Notes: generated by a model not told the origin, from the letters alone. DNA of 48,531 nucleotides from an uncultured Acetatifactor sp. (GCA_910586835.1 CAJUJU010000025.1:1-48531); one strand, 5' to 3'; shown: positions 17,051-25,083, counted from the first letter of the stretch. Program-made: numbers and translations.

Positions 17051-17605
17051 TTATCCCAGCTGAATCTGTAATAATTGTTTTGTCAAACTGTTTAGCTTTG
17101 TACGGATAGAGCTGTCCACGACTCTGTCATCTATTCTGATGATCATTCCTCCTATAATAGAAGGATCTGTCCCGTAATGCATCTCCATCTCGCGGAATCC
17201 ACCGGTCTCAAGCAATGTAGCCCTGACAGCGTTCCTCTGTCCTGCCGAAAGCTCTACTGCAGTGGTTACATAAGCCACCCCGACCTTTTTCTGCGCCTTC
17301 ACCCTGCCGGTAAAGTACTCAAAAATCGCCGCAAGCTCTCTGTACCGCTCCTTTGAGACAACAACCTCCAGAAAATTCACCAGTTCCTCGCTGATGCGTC
17401 CCCGAAACACATTTTCAACCACCTGAAGCTTCTCCTGCTTCGGAATTCCGGGATGCTTCATCAACTCGTCAAACTGGGGATTTTCCGCAAGTATTTCTCT
17501 GATACAGTTTATTTCCTCCAGCAGTTCTCCGGCCTTGTCTCCGCCGGATTCCATCGCCACGTCAAACAGGGCTTCACCGTATGTCTTGGATACTAATTTA
17601 GCCAT
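17051..17605 (-). CDS. atpH: F1F0 ATP synthase subunit delta
   Basis: 184 residues, usual length. It carries the delta pattern of an N-terminal helical bundle (KTYGEALFDVAMESGG) and the C-terminal GMIIRIDDRVVDSSIRTKLN. It links F1 to the peripheral stalk. Its start overlaps the end of atpF by 13 bp, which suggests coupled translation. Confidence 0.95.
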   Translation of the reverse strand: MAKLVSKTYGEALFDVAMESGGDKAGELLEEINCIREILAENPQFDELMKHPGIPKQEKLQVVENVFRGRISEELVNFLEVVVSKERYRELAAIFEYFTGRVKAQKKVGVAYVTTAVELSAGQRNAVRATLLETGGFREMEMHYGTDPSIIGGMIIRIDDRVVDSSIRTKLNSLTKQLLQIQLG

Positions 17606-18135
17606 GTTTTTTCACCCATTTCCTTTAAGGTTTCATCGATCAGCTGATTCTGAACGGAAGTATCGATGGATGCCGCCACTACCTTGCCCGCCATAACGGA
17701 CGCGACGGAAATAATCTCCTTCTTTACCTCATCGGACAGCTTCTGCTTCTCCAGCTCTGCCTCCACTCTGGCTCTCTCCAGAATGCGAGCGGCCTCCTCC
17801 TTCGCCTGAGCAACGATCTGATTTTCATTGCTCAGCGCCTTTCTGCGCGCCTCGCTCAGGATCTCCTCCGCTTCTCTGTCGATCTCCTTCAGCTTTGTCT
17901 CATATTCCTCCTTCAGACGGTGAGCCTCCTCCATATTCTGCCTGGCTGTCTCCAACTCGCTGCGGATTTTTTCCTTACGGTCACTTAACAGCTTTCTCGC
18001 AGGATTGAACAGGAGATAACTCATCAGAAGAAACAGGACAAAGATTGCTATCATCATGAGACAGGCATCAGCAATCAACTGCCAGTCCAGGTCGAAAAGT
18101 CTTGCCATTCCCTGAACCTCTGTTAAAAGTATCAT
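17593..18135 (-). CDS. atpF: F1F0 ATP synthase subunit b
   Basis: 180 residues, ATG behind GGAGGCAGAGA. One membrane helix (about residues 22-44) is followed by a long charged coiled coil (LLSDRKEKIRSELETARQNM onward) that forms the peripheral stalk. A single b gene is present, so the stalk should be a homodimer. Confidence 0.95.
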   Translation of the reverse strand: MILLTEVQGMARLFDLDWQLIADACLMMIAIFVLFLLMSYLLFNPARKLLSDRKEKIRSELETARQNMEEAHRLKEEYETKLKEIDREAEEILSEARRKALSNENQIVAQAKEEAARILERARVEAELEKQKLSDEVKKEIISVASVMAGKVVAASIDTSVQNQLIDETLKEMGEKTWLN

Positions 18136-18189
18136 TCTCTGCCTCCTTTCTGCCTTCTAATTCGGTGCATTTTATTTTGCGCCCTTCTC

Positions 18190-18444
18190 TTAAGGCAGAA
18201 GAGGTTTTACAAACAATAACAGGAAAGCGATCAGCAGACCATACAGACCGGTGGTCTCGGCAACGGCCTGACCAAGAAGCATCATGGTTCTGATCTGGGA
18301 CTGTGCGCCGGGATTACGGCCTACTGCAGCTGCAGCGTGTCCGGCAGCAATACCCTGTCCTACGCCGGGTCCGATACCGGCGATAACAGCCAGACCTGCA
18401 CCGATTGCAGAACATCCTAAAATAAAGTTTTCATTGAAATCCAT
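18190..18444 (-). CDS. atpE: F1F0 ATP synthase subunit c with Na+-type ion site
   Basis: 84 residues, two membrane helices. Helix 1 contains AGIGPGVGQG with Gln30, and helix 2 contains GQAVAETTGLYGL with the ion-carrying Glu63 followed by Thr64. A glutamine in helix 1 together with Glu followed by Ser/Thr and a nearby Tyr (Tyr68) is the sodium-binding signature known from Ilyobacter tartaricus and related Na+-translocating rotors. The sequence therefore suggests Na+ rather than H+ coupling; this is inferred. Confidence 0.95.
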   Translation of the reverse strand: MDFNENFILGCSAIGAGLAVIAGIGPGVGQGIAAGHAAAAVGRNPGAQSQIRTMMLLGQAVAETTGLYGLLIAFLLLFVKPLLP

Positions 18445-18483
18445 TCTTTTTTCCTCCTGAAAAGTTGTTGTAATATGAATTTT

Positions 18484-19224
18484 TTAATGTCTTGTTCCGT
18501 CCCCAATCTCGTTTGAAATGTAGGTCATTGTCAGCATACAGAACACATATGTTTGAATGGCTCCCGAGAACAGATCAAGATAGATATGCAGTGCTGCGGG
18601 CCATATGGTGGCAAACCATCCCAGCAGCCCGTAGACCAGAGCCAGCATGATTGTACCTGAAAGCACATTCGCAAACAGACGCAGCGAAAGCGATACCGGC
18701 ACCGCCACGATACTGATGACATTGATCGGCACCCAGATCGGCAGCCACTTGGGCAGCGGCGAACACATATCTTCCCAGATCGTCATCGGCTTCTGATACT
18801 TCCACTTGTTGACATGGATCAGCGTAAAGGTGATCAGCGCCAGCGGCAGCGTCACACCGTAGTCCGCCGTAGGCGGGCGCAGTCCCAGCAGACCGGAAAT
18901 GTTGCTGAACAGGATGAAAATAAACACAGTGCCGATATAGTTATAAAACTTCGGCGCTGCCTGTTCCATGGATACATCCACCATGCCGCCCAGCTTTTCC
19001 ACGATCAGCTCCACCACATTCTGAAATCCTCCGGGGACATCGGCCGCCTTCGCCATACAGCGATTGGCCGCAATGGCAAATCCCACGAGAACCAGCATTA
19101 CGATCAGGATACATACATGCGTAGTTGTTATCCAGACCTCGTGGCCGAAAAAGGAATATTTAAATATCCCATGGATCATAAAATCCACATCCGCACTGCC
19201 GGATAACAAGATTCCACATTTCAT
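18484..19224 (-). CDS. atpB: F1F0 ATP synthase subunit a
   Basis: 246 residues, ATG behind GGAGGTGAGAAT. A multi-helix membrane protein with the conserved arginine helix (VSLSLRLFANVLSGTIML) and the final GAIQTYVFCMLTMTYI segment that faces the c-ring. It forms the ion half-channels. Confidence 0.95.
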   Translation of the reverse strand: MKCGILLSGSADVDFMIHGIFKYSFFGHEVWITTTHVCILIVMLVLVGFAIAANRCMAKAADVPGGFQNVVELIVEKLGGMVDVSMEQAAPKFYNYIGTVFIFILFSNISGLLGLRPPTADYGVTLPLALITFTLIHVNKWKYQKPMTIWEDMCSPLPKWLPIWVPINVISIVAVPVSLSLRLFANVLSGTIMLALVYGLLGWFATIWPAALHIYLDLFSGAIQTYVFCMLTMTYISNEIGDGTRH

Positions 19225-19255
19225 ATTCTCACCTCCTTTTCCTGTTTTTCAATAC

Positions 19256-19738
19256 TCATTTGGGAAGACTTTCGTCTTCCCGTGAAACCTTCTCCGTTTC
19301 CCCCTCCTCCCCTTCGGAAAGCTCCGCAGAAACCGGATCCGTTTCGTGGAACAACATATTATAAAATTTATGGGTAAGCGGCTGAAGATATGCCGTTACT
19401 TTCATACTCATATATCCCAGAAATACTATCAGGGTATCCAGCACACCGGTCAGGGCGACAAGGGTCAGCACCGCCGCTATCATAAGATAACGAAAGACAT
19501 ATCCCCCCACAATGACCCTGGAGGTATCCGCGCCTTCCGCCAGCGCCCGATCCAGCGTTCTGGCCATGTGAAGGCTCCCCGCCACGGCAAACAAAATGCC
19601 GAACCACAGACTTCCGGCATATCTGAGCTGATTTTTTACAATAAAAGCGCCCACAAGCTGGCAGACAGCTCCGAAGAGCACCATACCTGTGTGCATTTCC
19701 AAAAGTGTTCTATCTCTCTTTTTTAGAAATTCCGTCAT
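19256..19738 (-). CDS. AtpI-like ATP synthase accessory membrane protein
   Basis: 160 residues with four predicted membrane segments (LEMHTGMVLFGAVCQLVGAF, YAGSLWFGILFAVAGSLHMA, YLMIAAVLTLVALTG, DTLIVFLGYMSMKVTAYLQP) and an acidic cytoplasmic tail. Its place between the AtpZ-like gene and atpB is the place of AtpI, which helps c-ring assembly or ion supply. The sequence is not closely like the B. subtilis type, so the symbol is withheld. Confidence 0.75.
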   Translation of the reverse strand: MTEFLKKRDRTLLEMHTGMVLFGAVCQLVGAFIVKNQLRYAGSLWFGILFAVAGSLHMARTLDRALAEGADTSRVIVGGYVFRYLMIAAVLTLVALTGVLDTLIVFLGYMSMKVTAYLQPLTHKFYNMLFHETDPVSAELSEGEEGETEKVSREDESLPK

Positions 19739-19973
19739 CTTTTCCGTCTTCGTCTCTGAATATCTGCTTCACCATCCGGTAAACTCCCTGACACCCCCCG
19801 GCAGCGCCCAGGAAGAACAGAATGACCGTGAAAAAAGAGGTTCCCAGCTTCTGGTCAAGCCAGATCCCCGCCGCGGTAGTCATTCCCATGGCCACGATCA
19901 TGACCAGCCCAAGCTGCGTGATCAGGGTCAGCGTCTGAAAGGTTTTTCGTCTGTCATCCTTCCGTTGTCTCAT
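19710..19973 (-). CDS. AtpZ/AtpI-family small membrane protein, first gene of the ATP synthase operon
   Basis: 87 residues from the ATG at 19973; a TTG at 20000 in the same frame lacks a ribosome site. Two membrane helices with the AtpZ pattern (LITQLGLVMIVAMGMTTAAG, then WLDQKLGTSFFTVILFFLGA and GGCQGVYRMVKQI). Its C-terminus overlaps the next gene by 29 bp. AtpZ-type proteins have been linked to Mg2+ or c-ring assembly. No Shine-Dalgarno precedes the ATG and the predicted transcription start coincides with it, so it may be translated from a leaderless mRNA. Confidence 0.75.
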   Translation of the reverse strand: MRQRKDDRRKTFQTLTLITQLGLVMIVAMGMTTAAGIWLDQKLGTSFFTVILFFLGAAGGCQGVYRMVKQIFRDEDGKDDGISKKER

Positions 19974-19980
19974 GTAGATG

Positions 19981-20009
19981 ATTATATCCAATTTATTCAA
20001 AATTGTCTA
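19981..20009 (-). promoter_or_regulatory. ATP synthase operon promoter
   Basis: Minus strand TAGACA (20009-20004), exactly 17 bp, TATAAT (19986-19981). The ATG at 19973 begins 8 bases after the -10, where transcription should start. Confidence 0.7.
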
Positions 20010-20039
20010 GGGCTCCCTCCCTTTTTTCTGAAATCCGCA

Positions 20040-20068
20040 TTGACTTGCCGCCCTGTCGGTTGTAAGAT
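20040..20068 (+). promoter_or_regulatory. Promoter of the DUF402 gene
   Basis: TTGACT (20040-20045), 17-bp spacer, TAAGAT (20063-20068). It is divergent from the ATP synthase promoter, about 30 bp away. Confidence 0.55.
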
Positions 20069-20135
20069 TTGTACATACCTCTGCAATTCCCTCTGTGATC
20101 ATACACAGACAGACCAAAAAGGAGTCTCCAAACTT

Positions 20136-20615
20136 ATGAATATTTCCAAAATTTACCGCTGCAGATTGATTCCTGCAGAACATATCCTGTTGAAGGACGA
20201 TGTCATCGTGGAACAAAATGACGAATTTGTGATTACAAAGTGGAATACACTACGCCCAAAGCCCTGTTTCTCTCACGGCTGTTCCTGCTACTTTTTGCAG
20301 GAGGGCATCAAGGTGAGCAAAATATACCGGGAAGACGGCTCCCTGGTCTACTGGTACTGCGACATTGTGGAGTATACCTGCGACAAGTCCGAAAACGCCC
20401 TGACAGTAACGGATCTGCTGGCGGATGTGATCGTTTATCCAGAGGGCCGCGTGGAAGTGGTGGATTTGGACGAGCTTGCAGAGGCACTGGAGCGGGAAAT
20501 CATTACAAAAGAGCAGATGACCGCCTGCCTGCGCAACCTGAATCATCTGCTCTCCATGATTTATCGCGATAAATTTGACCGGCTCCAGACACGTCTGAAC
20601 AGCCTGGGCCTTTAA
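20136..20615 (+). CDS. DUF402-domain protein (nucleotide phosphatase-like fold)
   Basis: 159 residues, ATG with AAAAAGGAG 11 bp upstream. The DUF402 features are visible: KWNTLRPKP, YREDGSLVYWYCDIVEYTCD and TDLLADVIVYPEGRVEVVDLDELAEALE. Members related to nucleoside tri-/diphosphatase (Ntdp) use clustered acidic residues to bind divalent metal; here the aspartates in the YCDI, DLLADV and DLDEL segments are kept. The substrate is unknown. It stands alone, divergent from the ATP synthase operon. Confidence 0.8.
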   Translation: MNISKIYRCRLIPAEHILLKDDVIVEQNDEFVITKWNTLRPKPCFSHGCSCYFLQEGIKVSKIYREDGSLVYWYCDIVEYTCDKSENALTVTDLLADVIVYPEGRVEVVDLDELAEALEREIITKEQMTACLRNLNHLLSMIYRDKFDRLQTRLNSLGL

Positions 20616-20617
20616 AA

Positions 20618-20661
20618 AATTGCCTCTTTCGAGGCAATTCGAAGAATGCTTCGCATTCTTC
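20618..20661 (-). terminator. Double hairpin terminator ending the cell wall hydrolase gene
   Basis: On the minus strand a GAAGAATGC/GCATTCTTC hairpin (20661-20641) is followed by AATTGCCTC-GAAA-GAGGCAATT (20639-20618) and TTTTTT. The second is a classic terminator with a GAAA loop. It also lies right after the convergent DUF402 stop. Confidence 0.85.
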
Positions 20662-20676
20662 CCCAGCCACGCCTTC

Positions 20677-21861
20677 CTAATAAAAGATATGCCCGCCGAT
20701 GTTGATGCCCGAAAGTCCTTCCACAGGTGTCCGGAAGAACACGCAGGTTCCCACATTGGTAACGCCTGACATGGCCTCGTCAGCCGCCTGATAACAGCTC
20801 GGCGTCGCCTTGTTGGCTGTCAGCGCAAGTTCCAGACGTCCGCTGGCCACCGGCGAAAACTGCCTGCTCTGGTAAATCACACCTATCACCGTATCCGGAA
20901 ATTTGGAGCTGAGAACTCTGTTGATTACCACGCTGCCAACCGCCACTTTACCCGCATAGGGCTCGCCTCCGGCCTCACAGTATATCAGGTTGGCCAACAG
21001 TTTTCTGTCTCCCTCCGCAAAGCTGATCTCCGAAATATCCCGCCACTTTCCGTTAGCTGCAGCCTGAGAAAGTGCAATCTCCGCCGCCAGCTTTTTCCTC
21101 AGATATTCCAGGTTCTCCTCCGCCTTCTTGATCTCCGCTTCATATTCCCGCGCCTTCTTTTCCGCCTCCTCAATCTGGTCGCCGTACTTGGCAATCGTAT
21201 TGGAGGTCTGACTGATCAGACCGGAAACCTTGTTCTTTTCGGCCTCTGCCTGTACCTTCAGCATATCCAGTTCCGCCTTTTCGTTCTGCAGTCTGGCTTC
21301 CTCGCTCTCAATAAACTGACGGTTGGCCTGGAACTCGTCCATCATTTTCCGCTCATACGCGGCAACTCTCTCAATATAGTCCGCGGCATTCAAAATATCG
21401 GCCAGACTGCTCTCCCGAAGCAGCGCCACCAGGTAGCTCTCCTCCTTGCGCTCGTACATATCCCGGACTCTGAGCACCATGCAGTCATACTGCCACTCTT
21501 CCTTTTCCCTTGCGGCATCCAGCGCCTCCTGAGTCTCTGTGATCTGCTGTTCCTTCTCCTGTATCTGCAGTTCCAGGTTCTCCAGGTTGGCCACCACTTT
21601 GTTCAGTTCGCTGCTCAGATTGTTCAGTTCCTTTTTCAGGCCGTCCTGCTCTCCCCTGAGATCGTTCAGCTCACTCTCATTCTCGTTTTTCTCCTGCTCC
21701 AGCTCCTGTCTCCTGCGCTCTTCTTCATCAATCTGCTGTTGCGTAGTGGAAGATGCAGACACCACAAGCACACCTGGCTGACCAGCGTCCCCGGTGTCCC
21801 TGAAAGCTATGACAAACAAAACAATGACCATCAGAACGGCCGTCTTCTTCCAAACCTTCAA
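20677..21861 (-). CDS. Secreted coiled-coil cell wall hydrolase (SleB/CwlJ domain)
   Basis: 394 residues from a TTG at 21861, chosen because GGGAAGGAG lies 12 bp upstream and the protein then begins with a signal sequence (MKVWKKTAVLMVIVLFVIAF). The frame is open upstream but runs through a hairpin. Residues 38-270 are a long coiled coil of PcsB/CwlO type (QQQIDEEERRRQELEQEKNE onward). The C-terminal 95 residues are a SleB/CwlJ hydrolase domain (LLANLIYCEAGGEPYAGKVA, VGSVVINRVLSSKFPDTVIG, YQSRQFSPVASGRL) with its catalytic Glu in YCEAGGE. It probably cleaves peptidoglycan in growth or sporulation. Confidence 0.85.
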   Translation of the reverse strand: MKVWKKTAVLMVIVLFVIAFRDTGDAGQPGVLVVSASSTTQQQIDEEERRRQELEQEKNENESELNDLRGEQDGLKKELNNLSSELNKVVANLENLELQIQEKEQQITETQEALDAAREKEEWQYDCMVLRVRDMYERKEESYLVALLRESSLADILNAADYIERVAAYERKMMDEFQANRQFIESEEARLQNEKAELDMLKVQAEAEKNKVSGLISQTSNTIAKYGDQIEEAEKKAREYEAEIKKAEENLEYLRKKLAAEIALSQAAANGKWRDISEISFAEGDRKLLANLIYCEAGGEPYAGKVAVGSVVINRVLSSKFPDTVIGVIYQSRQFSPVASGRLELALTANKATPSCYQAADEAMSGVTNVGTCVFFRTPVEGLSGINIGGHIFY

Positions 21862-21894
21862 TGCCGCAGTTTTCTCCTTCCCGACTGCAATATT

Positions 21895-21925
21895 GACTCT
21901 CTGCACTGCCTGACGGCAGAGAGTC
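21895..21925. repeat. Perfect 10-bp hairpin between deaminase and hydrolase genes
   Basis: GACTCTCTGC (21895-21904) and GCAGAGAGTC (21916-21925) flank an 11-base loop. It begins 9 bp after the deaminase stop and has no T-tract, so it is more likely an mRNA-processing or partial-termination structure. Confidence 0.6.
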
Positions 21926-21934
21926 CGCAAACCG

Positions 21935-22414
21935 TCAAACCGTGATATGAATCTGCCTCCCCGTGCGGGAATAGGGAATATACTTCACCCCGGCGGCGTC
22001 AAACATTCGCTTGGACGCACGGTTTCCGGGCGTCCCGAGGTACTTGTCGCTGTCGTATACCACCGTCCGGATTCCCGCCTGAATGATCGCCTTTGCACAC
22101 TCGTTGCAGGGAAACAGAGATACATAGAGCTTGGTTCCCTCCAGAGAGCCTCCCCGGTAATTCAGAATGGCATTCAATTCGCCGTGGGTCACAAAAGGAT
22201 ATTTGGTATCCAGCGACTCCCCTTCCTTCGCCCACGGAAAGTCGTCATCCGAACAACCGCTGGGGAATCCGTTGTAACCCATGGAAAGTATCTTGTTGTC
22301 GCTGCTGACAATACACGCACCGACCTGCGTGCTGGGATCCTTGGACCGCATGCCCGAAAGCTGCGCAACCCCCATAAAATACTCGTCCCAGCTGATGTAA
22401 TCTTTTCGCTTCAT
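21935..22414 (-). CDS. dCMP deaminase family protein
   Basis: 159 residues from the ATG at 22414 behind GGAGGAGACGTG. Zinc deaminase motifs are present: TQVGACIVSSDNKILSMGYN, then THGELNAILN with the zinc His77 and catalytic Glu79, then PCNECAKAII with Cys103 and Cys106. The usual HAE tripeptide reads HGE, a small but uncommon change next to the catalytic Glu. The enzyme converts dCMP to dUMP for thymidylate synthesis. It sits between upp and the hydrolase gene in a nucleotide-salvage cluster. Confidence 0.9.
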   Translation of the reverse strand: MKRKDYISWDEYFMGVAQLSGMRSKDPSTQVGACIVSSDNKILSMGYNGFPSGCSDDDFPWAKEGESLDTKYPFVTHGELNAILNYRGGSLEGTKLYVSLFPCNECAKAIIQAGIRTVVYDSDKYLGTPGNRASKRMFDAAGVKYIPYSRTGRQIHITV

Positions 22415-22445
22415 CACGTCTCCTCCACAGGGACAGACACTTTCT

Positions 22446-23075
22446 CTATTTGGTGCCAAAAATGCGGTCTCCCGCGTCGCCCAGACCAGGAACAATATAG
22501 CCGTGGTCGTTCAGCCGCTCATCCAGTGCGCCCACATACATATCCACGTCCGGGTGAGCCTGCTCCATGGCCCTGACTCCCTCAGGCGCAGCGATGATGC
22601 ACATAAAATGAATGTTCTGACAGCCCTTGTCCTTCAGCATCTGAATCGCAGCAATAGAAGAGCCGCCCGTAGCCAGCATAGGATCCACCACAAATACCTC
22701 CCGCTCCGCACAGTCTGCGGGAAGCTTACAGTAATATTCCACCGGCGTTAACGTCTCCGGATCTCTGTACAGCCCGATATGTCCTATTTTCGCTGCCGGA
22801 ATCAGCGTCAGCATACCGTCAACCATTCCCAGGCCCGCGCGAAGAATGGGTACGATTGCCATCTTCTTTCCGCGCAGCTCCTTCACCGTTGTTTTACAGA
22901 TCGGCGTGGTAATTTCCACGTCATCCAGTTTCAGATCCCGGGTAGCCTCATAACAGATCAGCATGGCAATCTCACTGATGGTCTGCCTGAAATCCTTCGT
23001 TCCGGTCTCCTCCCGACGTATGAGACCGATTTTGTGCTGAATCAGCGGATGATCCATAATCACTACTTTTGCCAC
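22446..23075 (-). CDS. upp: Uracil phosphoribosyltransferase
   Basis: 209 residues from the GTG at 23075, 8 bp after AGGAGG; an ATG at 23081 is too close to that site. Family features: VVIMDHPLIQHKIGLIRREE, IVPILRAGLGMVDGML, PRPP loop VVDPMLATGGSSIAA and the uracil-binding end GYIVPGLGDAGDR. It makes UMP from uracil and PRPP. The order rpiB-upp near the ATP synthase genes is common in Firmicutes. Confidence 0.96.
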   Translation of the reverse strand: MAKVVIMDHPLIQHKIGLIRREETGTKDFRQTISEIAMLICYEATRDLKLDDVEITTPICKTTVKELRGKKMAIVPILRAGLGMVDGMLTLIPAAKIGHIGLYRDPETLTPVEYYCKLPADCAEREVFVVDPMLATGGSSIAAIQMLKDKGCQNIHFMCIIAAPEGVRAMEQAHPDVDMYVGALDERLNDHGYIVPGLGDAGDRIFGTK

Positions 23076-23111
23076 TCTCATTTCCTCCTGATGTTTTTTA
23101 TCGTTTTTTCT

Positions 23112-23540
23112 TCAGCCTTCAATCATATCCACCCTGCGCTGATGACGTTCCTCACCAGAAAAGGCCGTGCCCAAAAAGGTATCCACAATATCCAGCGCAA
23201 GATTTTCCCCGACGATACCTGCTCCCAGTGCAAGCACATTTGCATCATTGTGCAGGCGGGTCATCTTTGCCGACAACGTATCCCCGCAGAGTGCACAACG
23301 GATTCCCGGAATCTTATTGGCAGAAATACTGATGCCGATACCGGTTGTGCAGATCACGATCCCCTTCTCACAGGAGCCGTCTGCCACCGCCTTTGCCACG
23401 GCATGTCCGTAAACCGGATAGTCTGTGGATTCCCTGCTGTTGCACCCCATATCCCTGTATTCTACATTCTTTTCCTTCAGATGGCGGATTATTCTTTCCT
23501 TCAGCTCATATCCGCCGTGATCACATCCGATTGCAATCAT
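23112..23540 (-). CDS. rpiB: Ribose-5-phosphate isomerase B
   Basis: 142 residues from the ATG at 23540 behind GGAGGAGAAAG. RpiB/LacA family: IAIGCDHGGYELKERI, STDYPVYGHAVA, the catalytic cysteine loop IVICTTGIGISISANKIPGI and RLHNDANVLALGAGIVG. It interconverts ribose-5-phosphate and ribulose-5-phosphate, feeding PRPP for upp next door. Confidence 0.94.
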   Translation of the reverse strand: MIAIGCDHGGYELKERIIRHLKEKNVEYRDMGCNSRESTDYPVYGHAVAKAVADGSCEKGIVICTTGIGISISANKIPGIRCALCGDTLSAKMTRLHNDANVLALGAGIVGENLALDIVDTFLGTAFSGEERHQRRVDMIEG

Positions 23541-23603
23541 CTTTCTCCTCCTTATCATGCCGCATGTGGATATCTTTCCCATATCCTTTCCACACTTATC
23601 TTC

Positions 23604-24668
23604 TTACACCCGTATGACTCTGTGTCCCGCCGCCTTCAGCAGCCGGTTCATAATTGCCTGTCCCAGTCCCGGTGAGGAAAAGCTCTCCGAATAAATTTTG
23701 GTCACACCCTCCTCGTCGAATTCCCTGAGTACGGCAAAAAGGTTTCTGGCAATGCTCTCCTCATCTCCGCGGCTTCCCACACATTTTATCACATCTGCAC
23801 GATATTCCGCCAGCAGCTCGCGGCTTCCCAGGACACCCGTTTTTTCTCCGGCGTGCCTGTCCGCCTCCGCCGCCCGGTTAATATATTCCGCCACTCTGTC
23901 GGAGCTTCCCTCTACCACTACCAGTTCTCCCTTGGGCGCATAATGCCGGTATTTCATTCCCGGGGCCTTTGGTGCCTGGCCGCTGTCCTCATTCAGCAAG
24001 GCCGCATCCATGTCAACGCCCTCCAGCACCTGCTCCAGCATCTCTTCCGTAACATACCCCGGCCGCAGGATCTGCGGCGGCGAAACAGTCAAGTCTACAA
24101 TGGTGGATTCCAGACCAATTCCCACCTGTCCTCCGTCCAGAATCATCTCAACCCTTCCGTCCATATCCTCCTGCACATATCTGGCCAAAGTCGGGCTGGG
24201 TCTTCCCGAACGATTTGCGCTGGGCGCAGCCACATATCCGCCGCTGTACTCGATCAGCTTCCTGGCCGCTGCGCTTGCGGGAAGCCGCACCGCCACAGTA
24301 TCCAGCCCGCCTGTAACCTCTTTGGGAACACAGGCCGCCTTTTTCAGAATCATGGTGAGCGGCCCCGGCCAGAACGCATCCGCAAGCCTGACCGCATTCT
24401 CCGGCACTTCCGAGACGATCTTCCCGATATCCTCAAACCTGCTGATGTGGACGATCAAAGGGTTATCGGAAGGCCTTCCTTTTGCCGCGTATATTTTTCG
24501 GGCTGATTCTCTGTTCAACGCATCGCCGCCCAGGCCGTACACCGTCTCTGTGGGAAAAGCCACCAGCCCGCCTCCGCGTATGATTTCACCGCCCAGGCGC
24601 AGTGCCTGATCTTCCTCCGGAGTGAATTTCTCCGCATCCTGTCTGATTCTTTCTGTCACTGTTTTCAT
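23604..24668 (-). CDS. L-threonylcarbamoyladenylate synthase, two-domain Sua5 type
   Basis: 354 residues from the ATG at 24668. Residues 20-215 are the YrdC domain (GGLVAFPTETVYGLGGDALN, KGRPSDNPLIVHI, FWPGPLTMIL, SANRSGRPSPT, GLESTIVDL). The Sua5 domain occupies about 240-354, joined by the linker PKAPGMKYRHYAPKGELVVV. It makes threonylcarbamoyl-AMP for tRNA t6A modification. It heads the minus-strand cluster sua5-rpiB-upp-deaminase-hydrolase. Confidence 0.93.
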   Translation of the reverse strand: MKTVTERIRQDAEKFTPEEDQALRLGGEIIRGGGLVAFPTETVYGLGGDALNRESARKIYAAKGRPSDNPLIVHISRFEDIGKIVSEVPENAVRLADAFWPGPLTMILKKAACVPKEVTGGLDTVAVRLPASAAARKLIEYSGGYVAAPSANRSGRPSPTLARYVQEDMDGRVEMILDGGQVGIGLESTIVDLTVSPPQILRPGYVTEEMLEQVLEGVDMDAALLNEDSGQAPKAPGMKYRHYAPKGELVVVEGSSDRVAEYINRAAEADRHAGEKTGVLGSRELLAEYRADVIKCVGSRGDEESIARNLFAVLREFDEEGVTKIYSESFSSPGLGQAIMNRLLKAAGHRVIRV

Positions 24669-24753
24669 GGCAAATAACACCTTCCGGGCAGTTCATATAT
24701 ACCCTGCAAGCTCGGCTGCTTCTCCTTCGCGAACCTGGCTTCTACCCTTCTTC

Positions 24754-24869
24754 GGGCAGAGCTCCGGAAACCCTTCGGCTTCCCGGAGTCGCTTCGCTCG
24801 TCAAATGGGCGTACAGCCAGCCGCTCGTGCAAGCTCGGCTGCTGGTTGTACGCCCACTTGACTCTGCCC
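24754..24869. repeat. 116-bp structured palindromic element in the sua5 leader
   Basis: Outer arms GGGCAGAG (24754-24761) and CTCTGCCC (24862-24869) enclose a CTCCGG/CCGGAG hairpin and a long imperfect stem (TGGGCGTACA with TGTACGCCCA, extended by TCAA/TTGA and CCAGC/GCTGG). The phrase GCAAGCTCGGCTGCT occurs both inside and just outside (about 24706). It looks like a MITE- or REP-like non-coding element; the open frame over it is not coding. Confidence 0.75.
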
Positions 24870-24878
24870 TTTGCGCAC

Positions 24879-24887
24879 ATTATACCA
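24879..24887 (-). promoter_or_regulatory. Extended -10 promoter candidate for the sua5 cluster
   Basis: On the minus strand TGGTATAAT is an extended -10 box. A weak -35 is expected near 24905. The transcript would carry about 200 nt of leader including the palindromic element. Confidence 0.5.
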
Positions 24888-24985
24888 CACCTTTTAAAAA
24901 AGGGGAAGGGTTCATTCCTGTTTGAAGAAAGCCGCACTTTGGTTCGGTTTTATACAGACGGAAAATGGCAAAAAAACAATTAAAC

Positions 24986-25035
24986 AGGTTTAAAAGCAAT
25001 AAAAAGGTTTAATTTGGTTAAAAGTGTGTTATAAT
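24986..25035 (+). promoter_or_regulatory. Promoter region of the ATPase-nuclease cassette with iterated GGTTTAA boxes
   Basis: TATAAT at 25030-25035 without a good -35, preceded by three related boxes (AGGTTTAA at 24986 and 25005, TGGTTAAA at 25015). The first two are 19 bp apart. They could be binding sites for a regulator; inferred. Confidence 0.45.
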
Positions 25036-25083
25036 GGAATCCAAGACAGAATTTTATTATAAAACGGATAAGGAGGTTTACAT

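Noticed and set aside
24665..24937. Minus-strand frame of 90 codons before sua5
   Set aside because: It covers a perfect nested palindrome and the promoter, and its sequence is explained by the structured element.
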